DNA of 64,000 nt from an uncultured Acinetobacter sp. (GCF_947493735.1 NZ_CANLSL010000016.1:1-64000), one strand, 5' to 3'; shown: positions 1-7,939, numbered from the stretch's first letter. Program-made: numbers and translations. Notes: generated by a model not told the origin, from the sequence alone.

Positions 1-244
1 AGTACAGATTCAAAATACGAATACCAAAGCAAATATTCCTAGAAAGTCTAATACGCAATCGAACAATGACCATATGGACTGGTATCTATATAAAATCAGA
101 CACTTAGTAGAGAATGCGTTTTGTCGGTTAAAGCATTTCCGAGGAATTGCTACACGATTTGATAAGCTAAAGCGTAACTTTGAAAGTGCTGTCGCCTTAG
201 CTTGTATCTATATTTGGTTACCTTTATGAAATGTCAACAGACCC
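1..244 (+). mobile_element. Right end of an IS5-family insertion sequence
   Basis: The window opens inside an insertion sequence. It contains the C-terminal part of a transposase followed at once by the terminal repeat tgaaatgtcaacagaccc (227-244), whose first three bases are the transposase stop codon. The reverse complement of this 18-mer recurs exactly at 63757-63774, which defines it as an IS terminus. TAA follows the end here and TTA precedes the end at the other edge, which fits a TNA-type target preference known for IS5/IS427-like elements. The element name cannot be determined from this piece. Confidence 0.8.
2..229 (+). CDS. IS5-family transposase, C-terminal fragment cut by the window edge
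   Basis: This is an open frame of 75 codons running in from the left edge to a TGA at 227-229. The translation contains YKIRHLVENAFCRLKHFRG followed by ATRFDKLKRNFESAVALACI. This is the DDE transposase C-terminus typical of IS5-family (IS427-like) elements, with the catalytic glutamate in the ENAFCRLK motif. Only the last part is visible, so whether the gene is intact upstream is unknown. The stop codon overlaps the terminal inverted repeat. Confidence 0.85.
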   Translation, partial: VQIQNTNTKANIPRKSNTQSNNDHMDWYLYKIRHLVENAFCRLKHFRGIATRFDKLKRNFESAVALACIYIWLPL

Positions 245-304
245 TAAACGGAATTGTAAATTTTTCTGTTTAGAGCTTAATGGGAGGATTTGCCTTCCGC
301 AGGA

Positions 305-330
305 GTTACTTTTCTTTCGGGAAAAGTAAC
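305..330. repeat. Perfect 10-bp hairpin in IS-flanking spacer
   Basis: Arms gttacttttc (305-314) and gaaaagtaac (321-330) pair perfectly around the loop tttcgg. The hairpin lies in the 237-nt non-coding spacer between the IS end (244) and the stop of the WYL gene (482). It has no U-tract in either direction, so it is not a convincing intrinsic terminator. It could belong to a dispersed palindromic repeat, but no second copy was seen in this window. Nothing else recognisable was found in the spacer. Confidence 0.5.
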
Positions 331-481
331 CAAAACCATTTTGTCAGTTGCAAACTCGGTCAACGACAGTTAACTAAAACAATCTGTGAATAACGTATAT
401 TTTACATATGCCATGCTGCCCTCAAACATGCAACTGACGATCTACGACCATAATTTTTTTGAACTCATAGATTTCAGAAGT

Positions 482-1513
482 CTAAGGGCGCTTTTCCCAA
501 ACCAAATCAGCGACTTCTTGCGGTTCAATATGCGTGATTTTTTGCCCGAAACCACGTAGCCACCATACCAGTTGTAGGTTAAATGGTACGGTGGCACTAA
601 TGCACTTCATATCATCTTCAAGGTCGGTGATTTGTTGATCTTTAGATAATTTTGATTCCATAAAGGTCATGGCATCGTATTGATGCATGTGCAGTTTGAG
701 TTGGACTTCTTCGGTTGGAAGCTCAAGATTGACACGGAAGCCAAGCGTACCTATATCAATAAATTGATCAATATCAAATCCAACAGGGTGCAACGCTCGG
801 CTATCCAAAACTGTCGCTGATTTAAAACGATGCAGGGCAAAAGTTTGTACATCAGACTTATCCTGACGAGTACACACGAGATAAATAATCGCACCACGTT
901 GAACTAGAGCAAGCGGATTCAATATATAAGTCTTTTCTTCTTTTTGCGCATTTCGCTTCACATAGATACATTCCAGTTGACGATCTTGTAGTAAGGCTTC
1001 ATAGACGGCTGTTTGCGATTTGCGATCAACCAAAGGCGGAATGAGTGGCTGTGTCGCAGGAATGATCCGTACACGATTGATCCATTGACGTACATTGTTT
1101 TGATGCGAAGACAGGCTTTTACGTGCCAAGTCAAACCACGGATTGATCTCCGCCAAGAGACTCGGTGGTAATAAATGTTTGAGATGCTCCTCAACCATCA
1201 TAAAGGTCACTGCTTGCGAGCTATTCATGTGCGGAATGCTCTGTATTGGTGCGTCGGATTTCCAGCGCCAGCCTTGCGGTGTTGCACCATTATTTTCTAT
1301 TGGAAAGCGCTCGGCGATTTGATTGAGATCACGTTGAATAGTGCGCAGGCTAATATCAATGCCTTCACGTTGTAATTGTTCTTGTAAGTCACGTGTGCCA
1401 ATCCATTTGCCATTGGGCAGGCGAGACAGAATCTGCCATTGGCGATGTAGGCTGTTACCTGTTTCCTTCTCGGATTTTGCTTCGGTTTGGGATTCGACTT
1501 TGTTTCTCGCCAT
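482..1513 (-). CDS. WYL-domain transcriptional regulator with N-terminal HTH
   Basis: A protein of 343 aa. Residues about 22-72 form a DeoR/HTH_11-like winged helix (RTIQRDLNQI is the recognition-helix signature of this family). Residues about 167-240 form the WYL domain, in which the name-giving motif reads IYL at 210-212. A C-terminal extension (WCX-like) follows. Proteins of this family are ligand-responsive repressors or activators, often sensing nucleotides or nucleic acids. The gene is divergent from the Anbu cluster starting at 1817 and shares a 303-nt intergenic region with it, so it may regulate that cluster; this is inference. The ATG at 1513 has no strong ribosome-binding site. The target and ligand are unknown. 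Confidence 0.85.
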   Translation of the reverse strand: MARNKVESQTEAKSEKETGNSLHRQWQILSRLPNGKWIGTRDLQEQLQREGIDISLRTIQRDLNQIAERFPIENNGATPQGWRWKSDAPIQSIPHMNSSQAVTFMMVEEHLKHLLPPSLLAEINPWFDLARKSLSSHQNNVRQWINRVRIIPATQPLIPPLVDRKSQTAVYEALLQDRQLECIYVKRNAQKEEKTYILNPLALVQRGAIIYLVCTRQDKSDVQTFALHRFKSATVLDSRALHPVGFDIDQFIDIGTLGFRVNLELPTEEVQLKLHMHQYDAMTFMESKLSKDQQITDLEDDMKCISATVPFNLQLVWWLRGFGQKITHIEPQEVADLVWEKRP

Positions 1514-1816
1514 AATTTACGGTTCTAAATCTGCTGTTTTGGAATGAATCAATGACGTGGTGCAGATAACTGCTTCATATCATTGTAAAAAATAAAGCAT
1601 AAAATGATTGAGCGAAATTGATTGTGCATAAAAAAATCAGCAGCGTCAATGTAACAATTTATCTCATTGAAACTTCATGTAAAAAATATAATCAATTCGT
1701 CTTATATCCTCAAAAATGTGCGCCAGTTGTGCTATTTTGAAAAGACTTAAAAATAACATGGCATTTAAATTGCTTTGAGTATTTTGCAACAATCATTAAC
1801 CACAAGGGGGGTGAAT

Positions 1817-3304
1817 ATGCTCGATATGATTGACCAATCAATGGACACAGCATCACCCAAAGCTGACAAAGAAAGTACAGTAGCAGATCTCGACAATTGC
1901 CAATTTTTCAATGAGATGCGCCATAGTGATGGCACCATTCGTGAAGAGTTTGCGCAAATCCAACAATGGCTCGCCAATAAATCATTGGCAGAAATTGAAT
2001 CTCTCAACCATCAAGCCAAACAACATTTTGTTTATCAAGGTATTACCTTTACTGTTTATAACGATGCACAAGGCACAGAGCGTACTATTCCGCTCGATCT
2101 CGTGCCACGAATCATCGCCAAAAAGCAATGGGACATTGTTTCAGATGGCTGTAAACAGCGTGTCAAAGCGCTCAATGCCTTTCTCAATGATATTTACCAC
2201 GGACAGGAAATTTTAAAAGAGGGCATTATCCCTGCGGAACAAGTGCTACAACATGAAGCCTATCAACCGTGGATGCTGAATTTTGATGTCAAAGGCAAAA
2301 TTTATTCGCACATTAGCGGTGTCGATCTGATCCGTGATGAAGTCGGTGATTTCTTCGTGCTAGAAGATAATTTGCGTACGCCATCAGGTGTGTCATACAT
2401 GCTAGAAAGTCGCAAAATCAGTGAAAAACTGATGCCTGAGATTTGCAGTCAATATCGTTTGCAGGGTATCGAACATTATCCGCAATTACTCAAGCAGACT
2501 TTGTTTGAAAGTACCGATGTAGACAATCCGTTGATCGTGGTGCTGACACCGGGACACTTTAACAGTGCTTTCTATGAACATGCGTTCTTAGCACGTGAGA
2601 TGGATGTGCCGTTAGTTGGTGCGAAAGATTTGTTCGTTGAAAAGGGCAAAGTATTTTTAAAATCGATCAAAGGACGTATGCAAGTCGATGTGATTTATCG
2701 TCGTTTGGATGATGATTTTCTTGATCCGTTGGCATTCCGAGCGGATAGCGTACTTGGCGTCGCAGGGCTGATGTCTGCCTACCGCAATCGCACCGTGGTG
2801 ATCGCCAATGCGCCTGGCACGGGTGTTGCCGATGATAAATCGATTTATCCTTATGTCGATGAGATGATTCGCTACTATCTCAATGAACAGCCGATCCTAA
2901 AAAATGTCCCGACTTATCAATGTCGTAAAGAAGATGAGCTAGAGTATGTGCTTGCTAATCTCGAAAAGCTGGTGGTCAAAGAAGCACAAGGCTCTGGTGG
3001 TTACGGTATGTTGATTGGACCGCAAGCGGATGAAGCATTAATCGAAGAATTTCGCCAAAAATTGAAATTCCGTCCGCATCTCTATATCGCACAGCCGACG
3101 CTATCTCTGTCTGTATCGCCGATCATGAGTGAGCAAGGTTTTGTTGATCGTCATATTGATTTGCGACCATTTGTACTCAGCTCACCGCATGAGACCCGAA
3201 TTGTTCCAGGCGGTTTGACCCGAGTGGCGTTAAAAGAGGGTTCTTTGGTGGTCAATTCATCACAAGGTGGTGGGATTAAAGATACTTGGGTGGTAGATAC
3301 TTGA
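1817..3304 (+). CDS. Circularly permuted ATP-grasp protein (DUF404/DUF407), Anbu cluster
   Basis: First gene of the Anbu cluster, 495 aa. It belongs to the circularly permuted ATP-grasp type 1 family, recognised by FFVLEDNLRTPSGVSYMLE, YRRLDDDFLDP, VVIANAPGTGVADDKSIYPY and the glycine-rich VKEAQGSGGYGMLIGP. The family is predicted to ligate an amino group to a carboxylate using ATP; no substrate is known. An in-frame TTG at 1775 is possible, but the ATG at 1817 is preferred because AAGGGGGG (1804-1811) sits 5 nt before it. A consensus -10 hexamer TATAAT lies at 1687-1692 with only a weak -35. The next gene starts 195 nt downstream, across a spacer holding a long-range inverted repeat. Confidence 0.87.
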   Translation: MLDMIDQSMDTASPKADKESTVADLDNCQFFNEMRHSDGTIREEFAQIQQWLANKSLAEIESLNHQAKQHFVYQGITFTVYNDAQGTERTIPLDLVPRIIAKKQWDIVSDGCKQRVKALNAFLNDIYHGQEILKEGIIPAEQVLQHEAYQPWMLNFDVKGKIYSHISGVDLIRDEVGDFFVLEDNLRTPSGVSYMLESRKISEKLMPEICSQYRLQGIEHYPQLLKQTLFESTDVDNPLIVVLTPGHFNSAFYEHAFLAREMDVPLVGAKDLFVEKGKVFLKSIKGRMQVDVIYRRLDDDFLDPLAFRADSVLGVAGLMSAYRNRTVVIANAPGTGVADDKSIYPYVDEMIRYYLNEQPILKNVPTYQCRKEDELEYVLANLEKLVVKEAQGSGGYGMLIGPQADEALIEEFRQKLKFRPHLYIAQPTLSLSVSPIMSEQGFVDRHIDLRPFVLSSPHETRIVPGGLTRVALKEGSLVVNSSQGGGIKDTWVVDT

Positions 3305-3333
3305 TTGATACCTGATAGATACCTGATCAAGAT

Positions 3334-3392
3334 CACATCGAATGCATGTTTGAGCTATGCAAGCCGTGTATTGTTCAAATCGCTTCGATGTG
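3334..3392. repeat. Long-range inverted repeat between ATP-grasp and alpha-E genes
   Basis: A 9-bp arm cacatcgaa (3334-3342) is matched by ttcgatgtg (3384-3392), with 41 nt between them. It lies in the 195-nt spacer inside the presumed Anbu operon. There is no U-tract after it, so it is not an obvious terminator. It might be an mRNA-processing or attenuation structure, or chance. Confidence 0.4.
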
Positions 3393-3499
3393 CACAGCTC
3401 AGAATGACGAATATTTAGATGACTCGGTCTATTTTTAAAAATTTCTAACGTATTTCGATGAAGCGAACATTTGCATCATAAAGAATAAGGAGAAATAAC

Positions 3500-4102
3500 A
3501 TGTTATTACTCAGTTCAGCGGCACAAAGTATTTATTGGCTGGGACGCTATTTGTCACGCATCCAATTTGCCTGTCAGATGCTTCCATTCGAACATGATCA
3601 AGACGCGGAGAAATTTGCCAACGCATTTTGCCTACCTGCATGGGATGCAAATAGCTTGAATGCGATCTATCTTGATCCTGAACAGCCATTTTCTATTTCA
3701 ACGCAGTTTTACAATGTGCAAAACAATATTCAGCAACTTCGTGCTGTGTTGACACCACATGCCTATTCCGAGCTGAATCAATTGACCAAACTCAAAGATA
3801 ATCAGTCCGAGTCGGTTTGTGCTGTGGTTGGCGCATGTGCAGAGGTGTTTGAGGCAGAAGAAGAGCAAGTATTTTTGTTCTATAGCTTAGGCCGTGAGAT
3901 GGAAGTCTTAGATCAACAATGTCGCCTAGAACAAGTAAGCGAAAATCAAACGGAAAAAGTTGCGTCTATATTGTCGATACTTGATGAGAATGGTTGGGGC
4001 TCATGTGAACGAACGTGGTCGGCATTCCTACAAGATCAAAGCATGAGTAGCTTGTACAACATTAATGATGATATTAGTGCCAAGTTTGAGGTGTGTGAAT
4101 GA
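3500..4102 (+). CDS. Alpha-E (DUF403) protein, short form, Anbu cluster
   Basis: A protein of 200 aa whose N-terminus, LLLSSAAQSIYWLGRYLSR, is the diagnostic start of alpha-E proteins (normally SSVAERIYWLGRYLER). These are helical proteins of unknown biochemical function that accompany circularly permuted ATP-grasp and transglutaminase genes. Family members are usually around 300 aa, so this is a compact version. The shortening looks natural: the stop overlaps the start of the next gene in an ATGA arrangement (4099-4102), and no downstream frame continues the domain. The start is well defined by AAGGAG 7 nt upstream of the ATG. Confidence 0.8.
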   Translation: MLLLSSAAQSIYWLGRYLSRIQFACQMLPFEHDQDAEKFANAFCLPAWDANSLNAIYLDPEQPFSISTQFYNVQNNIQQLRAVLTPHAYSELNQLTKLKDNQSESVCAVVGACAEVFEAEEEQVFLFYSLGREMEVLDQQCRLEQVSENQTEKVASILSILDENGWGSCERTWSAFLQDQSMSSLYNINDDISAKFEVCE

Positions 4103-4878
4103 AACTGTTAATCAACCATCAAACTTTATATAGCTACGAAACGCCAGTAAAAAGTGCCATGCAATATTTGCGCATGATTCCGCAAGATACCGATCACCAA
4201 AAAATTCTGCATTGGGGGATCAGCGTACCCGGTGAAAAAATCCAACAACTTGATGGCTTTGGCAACCAATGGTTAACCTGTTCACAGCGATTTGAATATC
4301 AACAATTGATGATCATGGCGCAGGGCATGGTTGAGATTGACCCAAATGCGAAATATGCCAAAGATGATCGAATCAATCCGCTGATCTACATGCAGACGAC
4401 TAAGCAAACGCAGTGTAGCTCTGAGATGATCCAATTTGCCCATATGCACAGCGTCGATAAAAAAAATGCGCATTTGATTGATCTTGCCGAAGCTTTACTT
4501 GAAAAAATACCGTATACCGCAGGGCAGACTTCGGTAGAAACGACGGCATCGGAAGCCTTTGAACAAGGGCGAGGTGTTTGCCAAGATCATGCACAAGTTT
4601 TTGTCGCTATGGCACGTTATTTGGGCTATCCTGCACGCTATGTTTCAGGCTATCTCTTTGTCGAGCACGGTGAACATCTTGCAAGCCATGCGTGGGCGGA
4701 AGTGTATATTGATGGCTATTGGCATTGTTATGATGTGAGTAATCAACTATTCACGCCGCAGTGTCATGTACAGCTTGCGGTCGGGCGTGATTATGCCGAT
4801 GTTGCGCCAATTCGCGGTGTGCGTGAGCAGGGTTCGGAAGAAAGTATGGAAACCTTTGTTCAGGTCTTGGCGTGTTGA
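4099..4878 (+). CDS. Transglutaminase-like cysteine protease/amidase, Anbu cluster
   Basis: A protein of 259 aa with an N-terminal bacterial transglutaminase-like beta domain (residues 1-80), then a transglutaminase-core fold. The catalytic triad is visible as Cys161 (GRGVCQDHAQVF), His197 (ASHAWAEVYI) and Asp212 (CYDVSN). No signal peptide is present, so it acts in the cytoplasm. Family members cleave or re-form amide/isopeptide bonds and are proposed to reverse or complement the ATP-grasp ligase encoded upstream. The start codon overlaps the alpha-E stop by 4 nt, indicating translational coupling. Anbu follows after 44 nt. Confidence 0.88.
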   Translation: MKLLINHQTLYSYETPVKSAMQYLRMIPQDTDHQKILHWGISVPGEKIQQLDGFGNQWLTCSQRFEYQQLMIMAQGMVEIDPNAKYAKDDRINPLIYMQTTKQTQCSSEMIQFAHMHSVDKKNAHLIDLAEALLEKIPYTAGQTSVETTASEAFEQGRGVCQDHAQVFVAMARYLGYPARYVSGYLFVEHGEHLASHAWAEVYIDGYWHCYDVSNQLFTPQCHVQLAVGRDYADVAPIRGVREQGSEESMETFVQVLAC

Positions 4879-4922
4879 TTCGCTTTGACTGAGTAAATTT
4901 TTGAATTAGGAATAGATGCGAA

Positions 4923-5657
4923 ATGACCTACTGCGTTGCACTGCTTCTCAAGGAAGGCTTGGTTTTTATCAGTGATACTCGCACCAATGCGGGGGTTGAT
5001 CATATTTCTTCATTTACCAAGCTATTTCGTTTTGGGATTGAAGGTGAGCGATTTATGGTGGTGCAAACCGCAGGCAATCTAGCCACCACGCAGTCTGTTG
5101 TGACACGACTGCAACATCAGATCGCAGCGCAAATCGAACCAAATCTCAATACGGTTGGCAGTATGTTTGAAGCCGCAGAATTGATCGGTGCAAGCCTACG
5201 TCGTGTGCTAAAAAACGTATCTGAAAGTCCTGAACAAGAAGCAATGTATGGTTGTAGCATTCTGCTCGGTGGGCAGATTGCAGGGCAGGAGATGGAGCTC
5301 TACAATATTTATCCGCAGGGCAACTTTATCCGTGCGACTTTGGATACGCCGTATTTCCAAATTGGTGAAATCAAATATGGCAAACCAATCATGGATCGTG
5401 CGCTCAGCTACTATACGCCTTTAGATCAAGCTTTACGTTGTTCGCTGATTTCTTTTGATTCCACGATTCGATCGAATGTATCAGTTGGTATGCCACTCGA
5501 TGTTATGGTTTACCCTGCAAATAGCTTAAAACTTCCAAAGGGCAAACGAGTGACAGAAAATGATGAGTATTTCCACGAGATACGCAAAGAATGGTCAGAT
5601 ATTCTTAAACAAGGTTTGCAAAATATTGCACCGCCGACGACAGATTATTTTGACTGA
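4923..5657 (+). CDS. Anbu, proteasome/HslV-like N-terminal-nucleophile peptidase
   Basis: A protein of 244 aa of the bacterial proteasome-like Anbu family. Removal of the initiator Met exposes Thr1. Asp17 and a Lys at position 32 occupy the places of the proteasomal catalytic Asp17 and Lys33. The start must therefore be this ATG; AGGA lies a little far upstream (about 12 nt). Known Anbu proteins form open helical or lock-washer assemblies with weak or undetected proteolysis. Gene order ATP-grasp, alpha-E, transglutaminase, Anbu matches the conserved cluster described for other proteobacteria, supporting a shared peptide-tagging or amide-turnover role. Confidence 0.9.
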   Translation: MTYCVALLLKEGLVFISDTRTNAGVDHISSFTKLFRFGIEGERFMVVQTAGNLATTQSVVTRLQHQIAAQIEPNLNTVGSMFEAAELIGASLRRVLKNVSESPEQEAMYGCSILLGGQIAGQEMELYNIYPQGNFIRATLDTPYFQIGEIKYGKPIMDRALSYYTPLDQALRCSLISFDSTIRSNVSVGMPLDVMVYPANSLKLPKGKRVTENDEYFHEIRKEWSDILKQGLQNIAPPTTDYFD

Positions 5658-5702
5658 TTTTGTGGCTTAATCACTTTTAAAATGTGCTTTTAGAGCTTCC
5701 CT

Positions 5703-6722
5703 TTAAAGCACAGCACAAAGGTCTAATAAGCGGTTTGCATATCCCCACTCATTGTCATACCACGCAAAGACTTTGACCTGACGTCCAACTACCATCGTTT
5801 GGGTAAGATCGACAATTAGAGAATAAGGCGAATGATTAAAATCACTCGACACAAGATATTCGTCGGTAGTTTGCATGATCTCATGAAATTGTGTTTTTGA
5901 AGCGTCCATCAAAGTTTGATTTACAGCTTGAGTATCTAGCTTGCTTTTCGCCACAAAAGTTAAATCAATCGCAGCGACATTAATGGTCGGTACACGGATC
6001 GAATAGCCATCAATACGATGTTCCATATGTGGCATGACTTGCTTGAGTGCACCAAGCGCACTGGAAGTCGTCGGTATGATATTTTGCCCTGATGCTCTAG
6101 CACGGCGTAAATCACGATGAGCATGATCAAGTACCGATTGATCGGCAGTCACCGCATGAATCTCAGTCATCAATGCGGTATCAATACCAAAAGCATCGTC
6201 CATGATCTTAACCAACGGCACCAGGGCTTGCGTAGTACAAGACACACTTGAGATGATTTGATCCGTCGCTTTGATATCTTGATGATTGACACCATAGACC
6301 ACCGCAGCATCAACGCTATCAAATGGTGCAGCCCCAATAATCACACGTTTTGCACCTGCTCGGAGATGTTTCCCTGCTTCCGCTCTTGAACGAAACAGTC
6401 CTGTACACTCTAGTAACACATCAATAGCTAAATCTTGCCAATTTAAATGGATAGGATCGGCGCATTGTAATAGTTGAATCTCTAAAGACTTCTGTGCAGT
6501 AGATACTTTGAGGATGCACTGAGTATTGTCTTCGACGAGCTCTACTTGTCCTGCAAAACGTCCGTGTGTGGTGTCGTATTTCAATAAGTGCAGTAGCGTT
6601 TCTGCATCAGCAATATCATTGATTGCCACGATCTGAAAATCATAACCTTGCGGATGCTCAAACCATGCACGTAGCACATTTCGACCGATACGACCAAAAC
6701 CATTGATGGCGATACGTTGCAT
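5703..6722 (-). CDS. Type I glyceraldehyde-3-phosphate dehydrogenase family enzyme (Gap/Epd-like)
   Basis: A protein of 339 aa beginning RIAINGFGRIGRNVLRAW, the NAD-binding Rossmann signature. Catalytic Cys162 lies in SCTTQAL and His189 in TEIHAVTAD. The segment RVPTINVAAIDLTF and the C-terminal WYDNEWGYANR are classic for the GAPDH/erythrose-4-phosphate dehydrogenase superfamily. The motif SCTTQ departs from the usual SCTTN, so the substrate (glyceraldehyde-3-phosphate or erythrose-4-phosphate) is left open. The start at 6722 was chosen because the protein aligns from there and TTTGAGG precedes it; an extension to 6767 adds 15 unconserved residues. The gene is convergent with Anbu. Confidence 0.87.
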   Translation of the reverse strand: MQRIAINGFGRIGRNVLRAWFEHPQGYDFQIVAINDIADAETLLHLLKYDTTHGRFAGQVELVEDNTQCILKVSTAQKSLEIQLLQCADPIHLNWQDLAIDVLLECTGLFRSRAEAGKHLRAGAKRVIIGAAPFDSVDAAVVYGVNHQDIKATDQIISSVSCTTQALVPLVKIMDDAFGIDTALMTEIHAVTADQSVLDHAHRDLRRARASGQNIIPTTSSALGALKQVMPHMEHRIDGYSIRVPTINVAAIDLTFVAKSKLDTQAVNQTLMDASKTQFHEIMQTTDEYLVSSDFNHSPYSLIVDLTQTMVVGRQVKVFAWYDNEWGYANRLLDLCAVL

Positions 6723-6779
6723 GGCAAACCTCAAATAAAAAGCTGAAACTAAAATCAGGCGACACAAAAGAGAAGTGTT

Positions 6780-7078
6780 ATGTTAAAGCAAAACTTAGAA
6801 ATGTGGGAAGTAAATTGTCTTTTAGATGAAGCAGTTTGCTTTGATGGTGAGATCGAGCAAGTGCAAGCGGTGGGGACGCATGATAATTTTATCAGCTGAG
6901 TAAGCGGGAAGTTGAAATCTGCCAGCTATTTGTAAATGGTTTGAAGTTTCAGGACATTGCGCAGTCAACGAATACTACATTAAGTACAGTGAAAACGTAT
7001 TTAAAAAGGATTTTCTTTAAAAAGAATTGCACATCGCAAACAGAGTTGATGAAGCTATTGATCGGGATGTCGTTGTAG
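6780..7078 (+). pseudogene. LuxR-type HTH regulator remnant with a frameshift
   Basis: The frame from the ATG at 6780 reads 38 codons (MLKQNLEMWEVNCLLDEAVC and onward) and stops just after a TTTT run near 6886-6890. A different frame then continues as LSKREVEICQLFVNGLKFQD, then IAQSTNTTLSTVKTYLKRIF, to a TAG at 7076-7078. This second part is a clear LuxR/GerE helix-turn-helix. Joining the two by a one-base shift gives a single-domain protein of about 99 residues. Either the gene is broken or the base call in the T-run is wrong. It starts 57 nt upstream of and divergent from the GAPDH-family gene. Confidence 0.65.
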
Positions 7079-7191
7079 TTCAAATATTTTATAAAAAGTA
7101 TAAATGTCCCTGTTTGGGGAATAGCTGAATAACTATATTGGTACTAATCTTGAAATACAGTTGATATTAGGATCACTTTTAGGAGAAATTT

Positions 7192-7509
7192 ATGAAACGC
7201 TCATTAATTTATACAGCTGTAGTAAGTATTTTGTTGGTGATAAGCAGTAGTGGTAATGCTGGGAGTAAGGTTGATGATGACAAGGTTAGAAATTGCACTA
7301 GTAAACCATATACTGGTGATGCATCCGATCCTCAAGTTTACACTTTTGATTATATAGCTCAAGTTGCTCAGTGCTCATATCGCGCAACAGAAAATACTGA
7401 TTATTTAAAATATGGAGATGCGCAATGCCAAGTATTAGATGGGTTGTTAACATCAATTGATAGCAATTTTGAACCTCAGTATTGTTCTGGTTCAAAAATG
7501 ATTAGATAA
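7192..7509 (+). CDS. Small secreted cysteine-containing protein, unknown function
   Basis: A protein of 105 aa with a standard signal peptide: KR, a hydrophobic stretch LIYTAVVSILLVISSS, and probable cleavage after GNA near residue 23. The mature part of about 80 residues has four cysteines (CTSKPY, QCSYRA, QCQVL, YCSGS), suggesting two disulfides in the periplasm. Ribosome-binding site TAGGAGAAATTT precedes the ATG. No family was recognised. A hairpin follows 12 nt after the stop codon. Confidence 0.65.
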   Translation: MKRSLIYTAVVSILLVISSSGNAGSKVDDDKVRNCTSKPYTGDASDPQVYTFDYIAQVAQCSYRATENTDYLKYGDAQCQVLDGLLTSIDSNFEPQYCSGSKMIR

Positions 7510-7520
7510 TTTTTGTGATG

Positions 7521-7557
7521 ACTCTAGACTAAAATAAATGTTTTGCTAGTCTAGAGT
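7521..7557. terminator. Bulged hairpin after the small secreted protein gene
   Basis: Arms actctagact (7521-7530) and agtctagagt (7548-7557) pair perfectly, and the helix can extend through AAAA/TTTT across a 3-nt bulge. It lies 12 nt after the stop at 7509. A strong U-tract is missing, so termination efficiency is uncertain. Confidence 0.45.
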
Positions 7558-7910
7558 ACTCCATAATACTGAATGAAGCCATCACGATAAGGTGTGACCT
7601 GTCAATACATCATTTGAAGCACGACTTAATGGAAAGTGAATTTGGGCAGAAAATCAAGTTACTCAGGTTTAAGTCCATACAAGTTATTATTCATAACTTA
7701 TTTCTGACGTGAACGAACTGAAGTTTCTCCGTTATTCCTTTTCAGGAAATAGCACCCAACGGCAAATGTTCTGTAATAGCTAAGTTAACAACACCAGCTA
7801 CTACTTGTCCAACACGATAGAGCGGAAAATAAAAAAAGCGTATGTGCATAATATGAGTACAACATCATTTTATGCGATCCCCAAAACATCGTTGAACTCA
7901 TGTAAAAACA
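7558..7910. other. Intergenic stretch with a possible decayed minus-strand gene
   Basis: No intact gene is seen between the hairpin and the alaS promoter. On the minus strand, 7740-7828 reads LYRVGQVVAGVVNLAITEHL followed by PLGAIS and a stop. A second frame ending at 7551 reads QVTPYRDGFIQYYGVL and a stop. These look protein-like but are separated by stops and frame changes, so they may be relics of one former gene. The evidence is weak and the family is unknown. Confidence 0.3.
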
Positions 7911-7939
7911 TTGGTCTTGACTCAAAACTTCGTTATAAT
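7911..7939 (+). promoter_or_regulatory. Probable alaS sigma-70 promoter
   Basis: -35 TTGGTC (7911-7916), a 17-nt spacer, and a perfect -10 TATAAT (7934-7939). Transcription would start near 7946, leaving a leader of about 100 nt before alaS. Confidence 0.65.

Noticed and set aside
3500..4102. Alpha-E gene as a frameshifted or truncated pseudogene
   Set aside because: It has a strong ribosome-binding site, ends in a 4-nt overlap with the next gene, and no continuation of the domain was seen in other frames.
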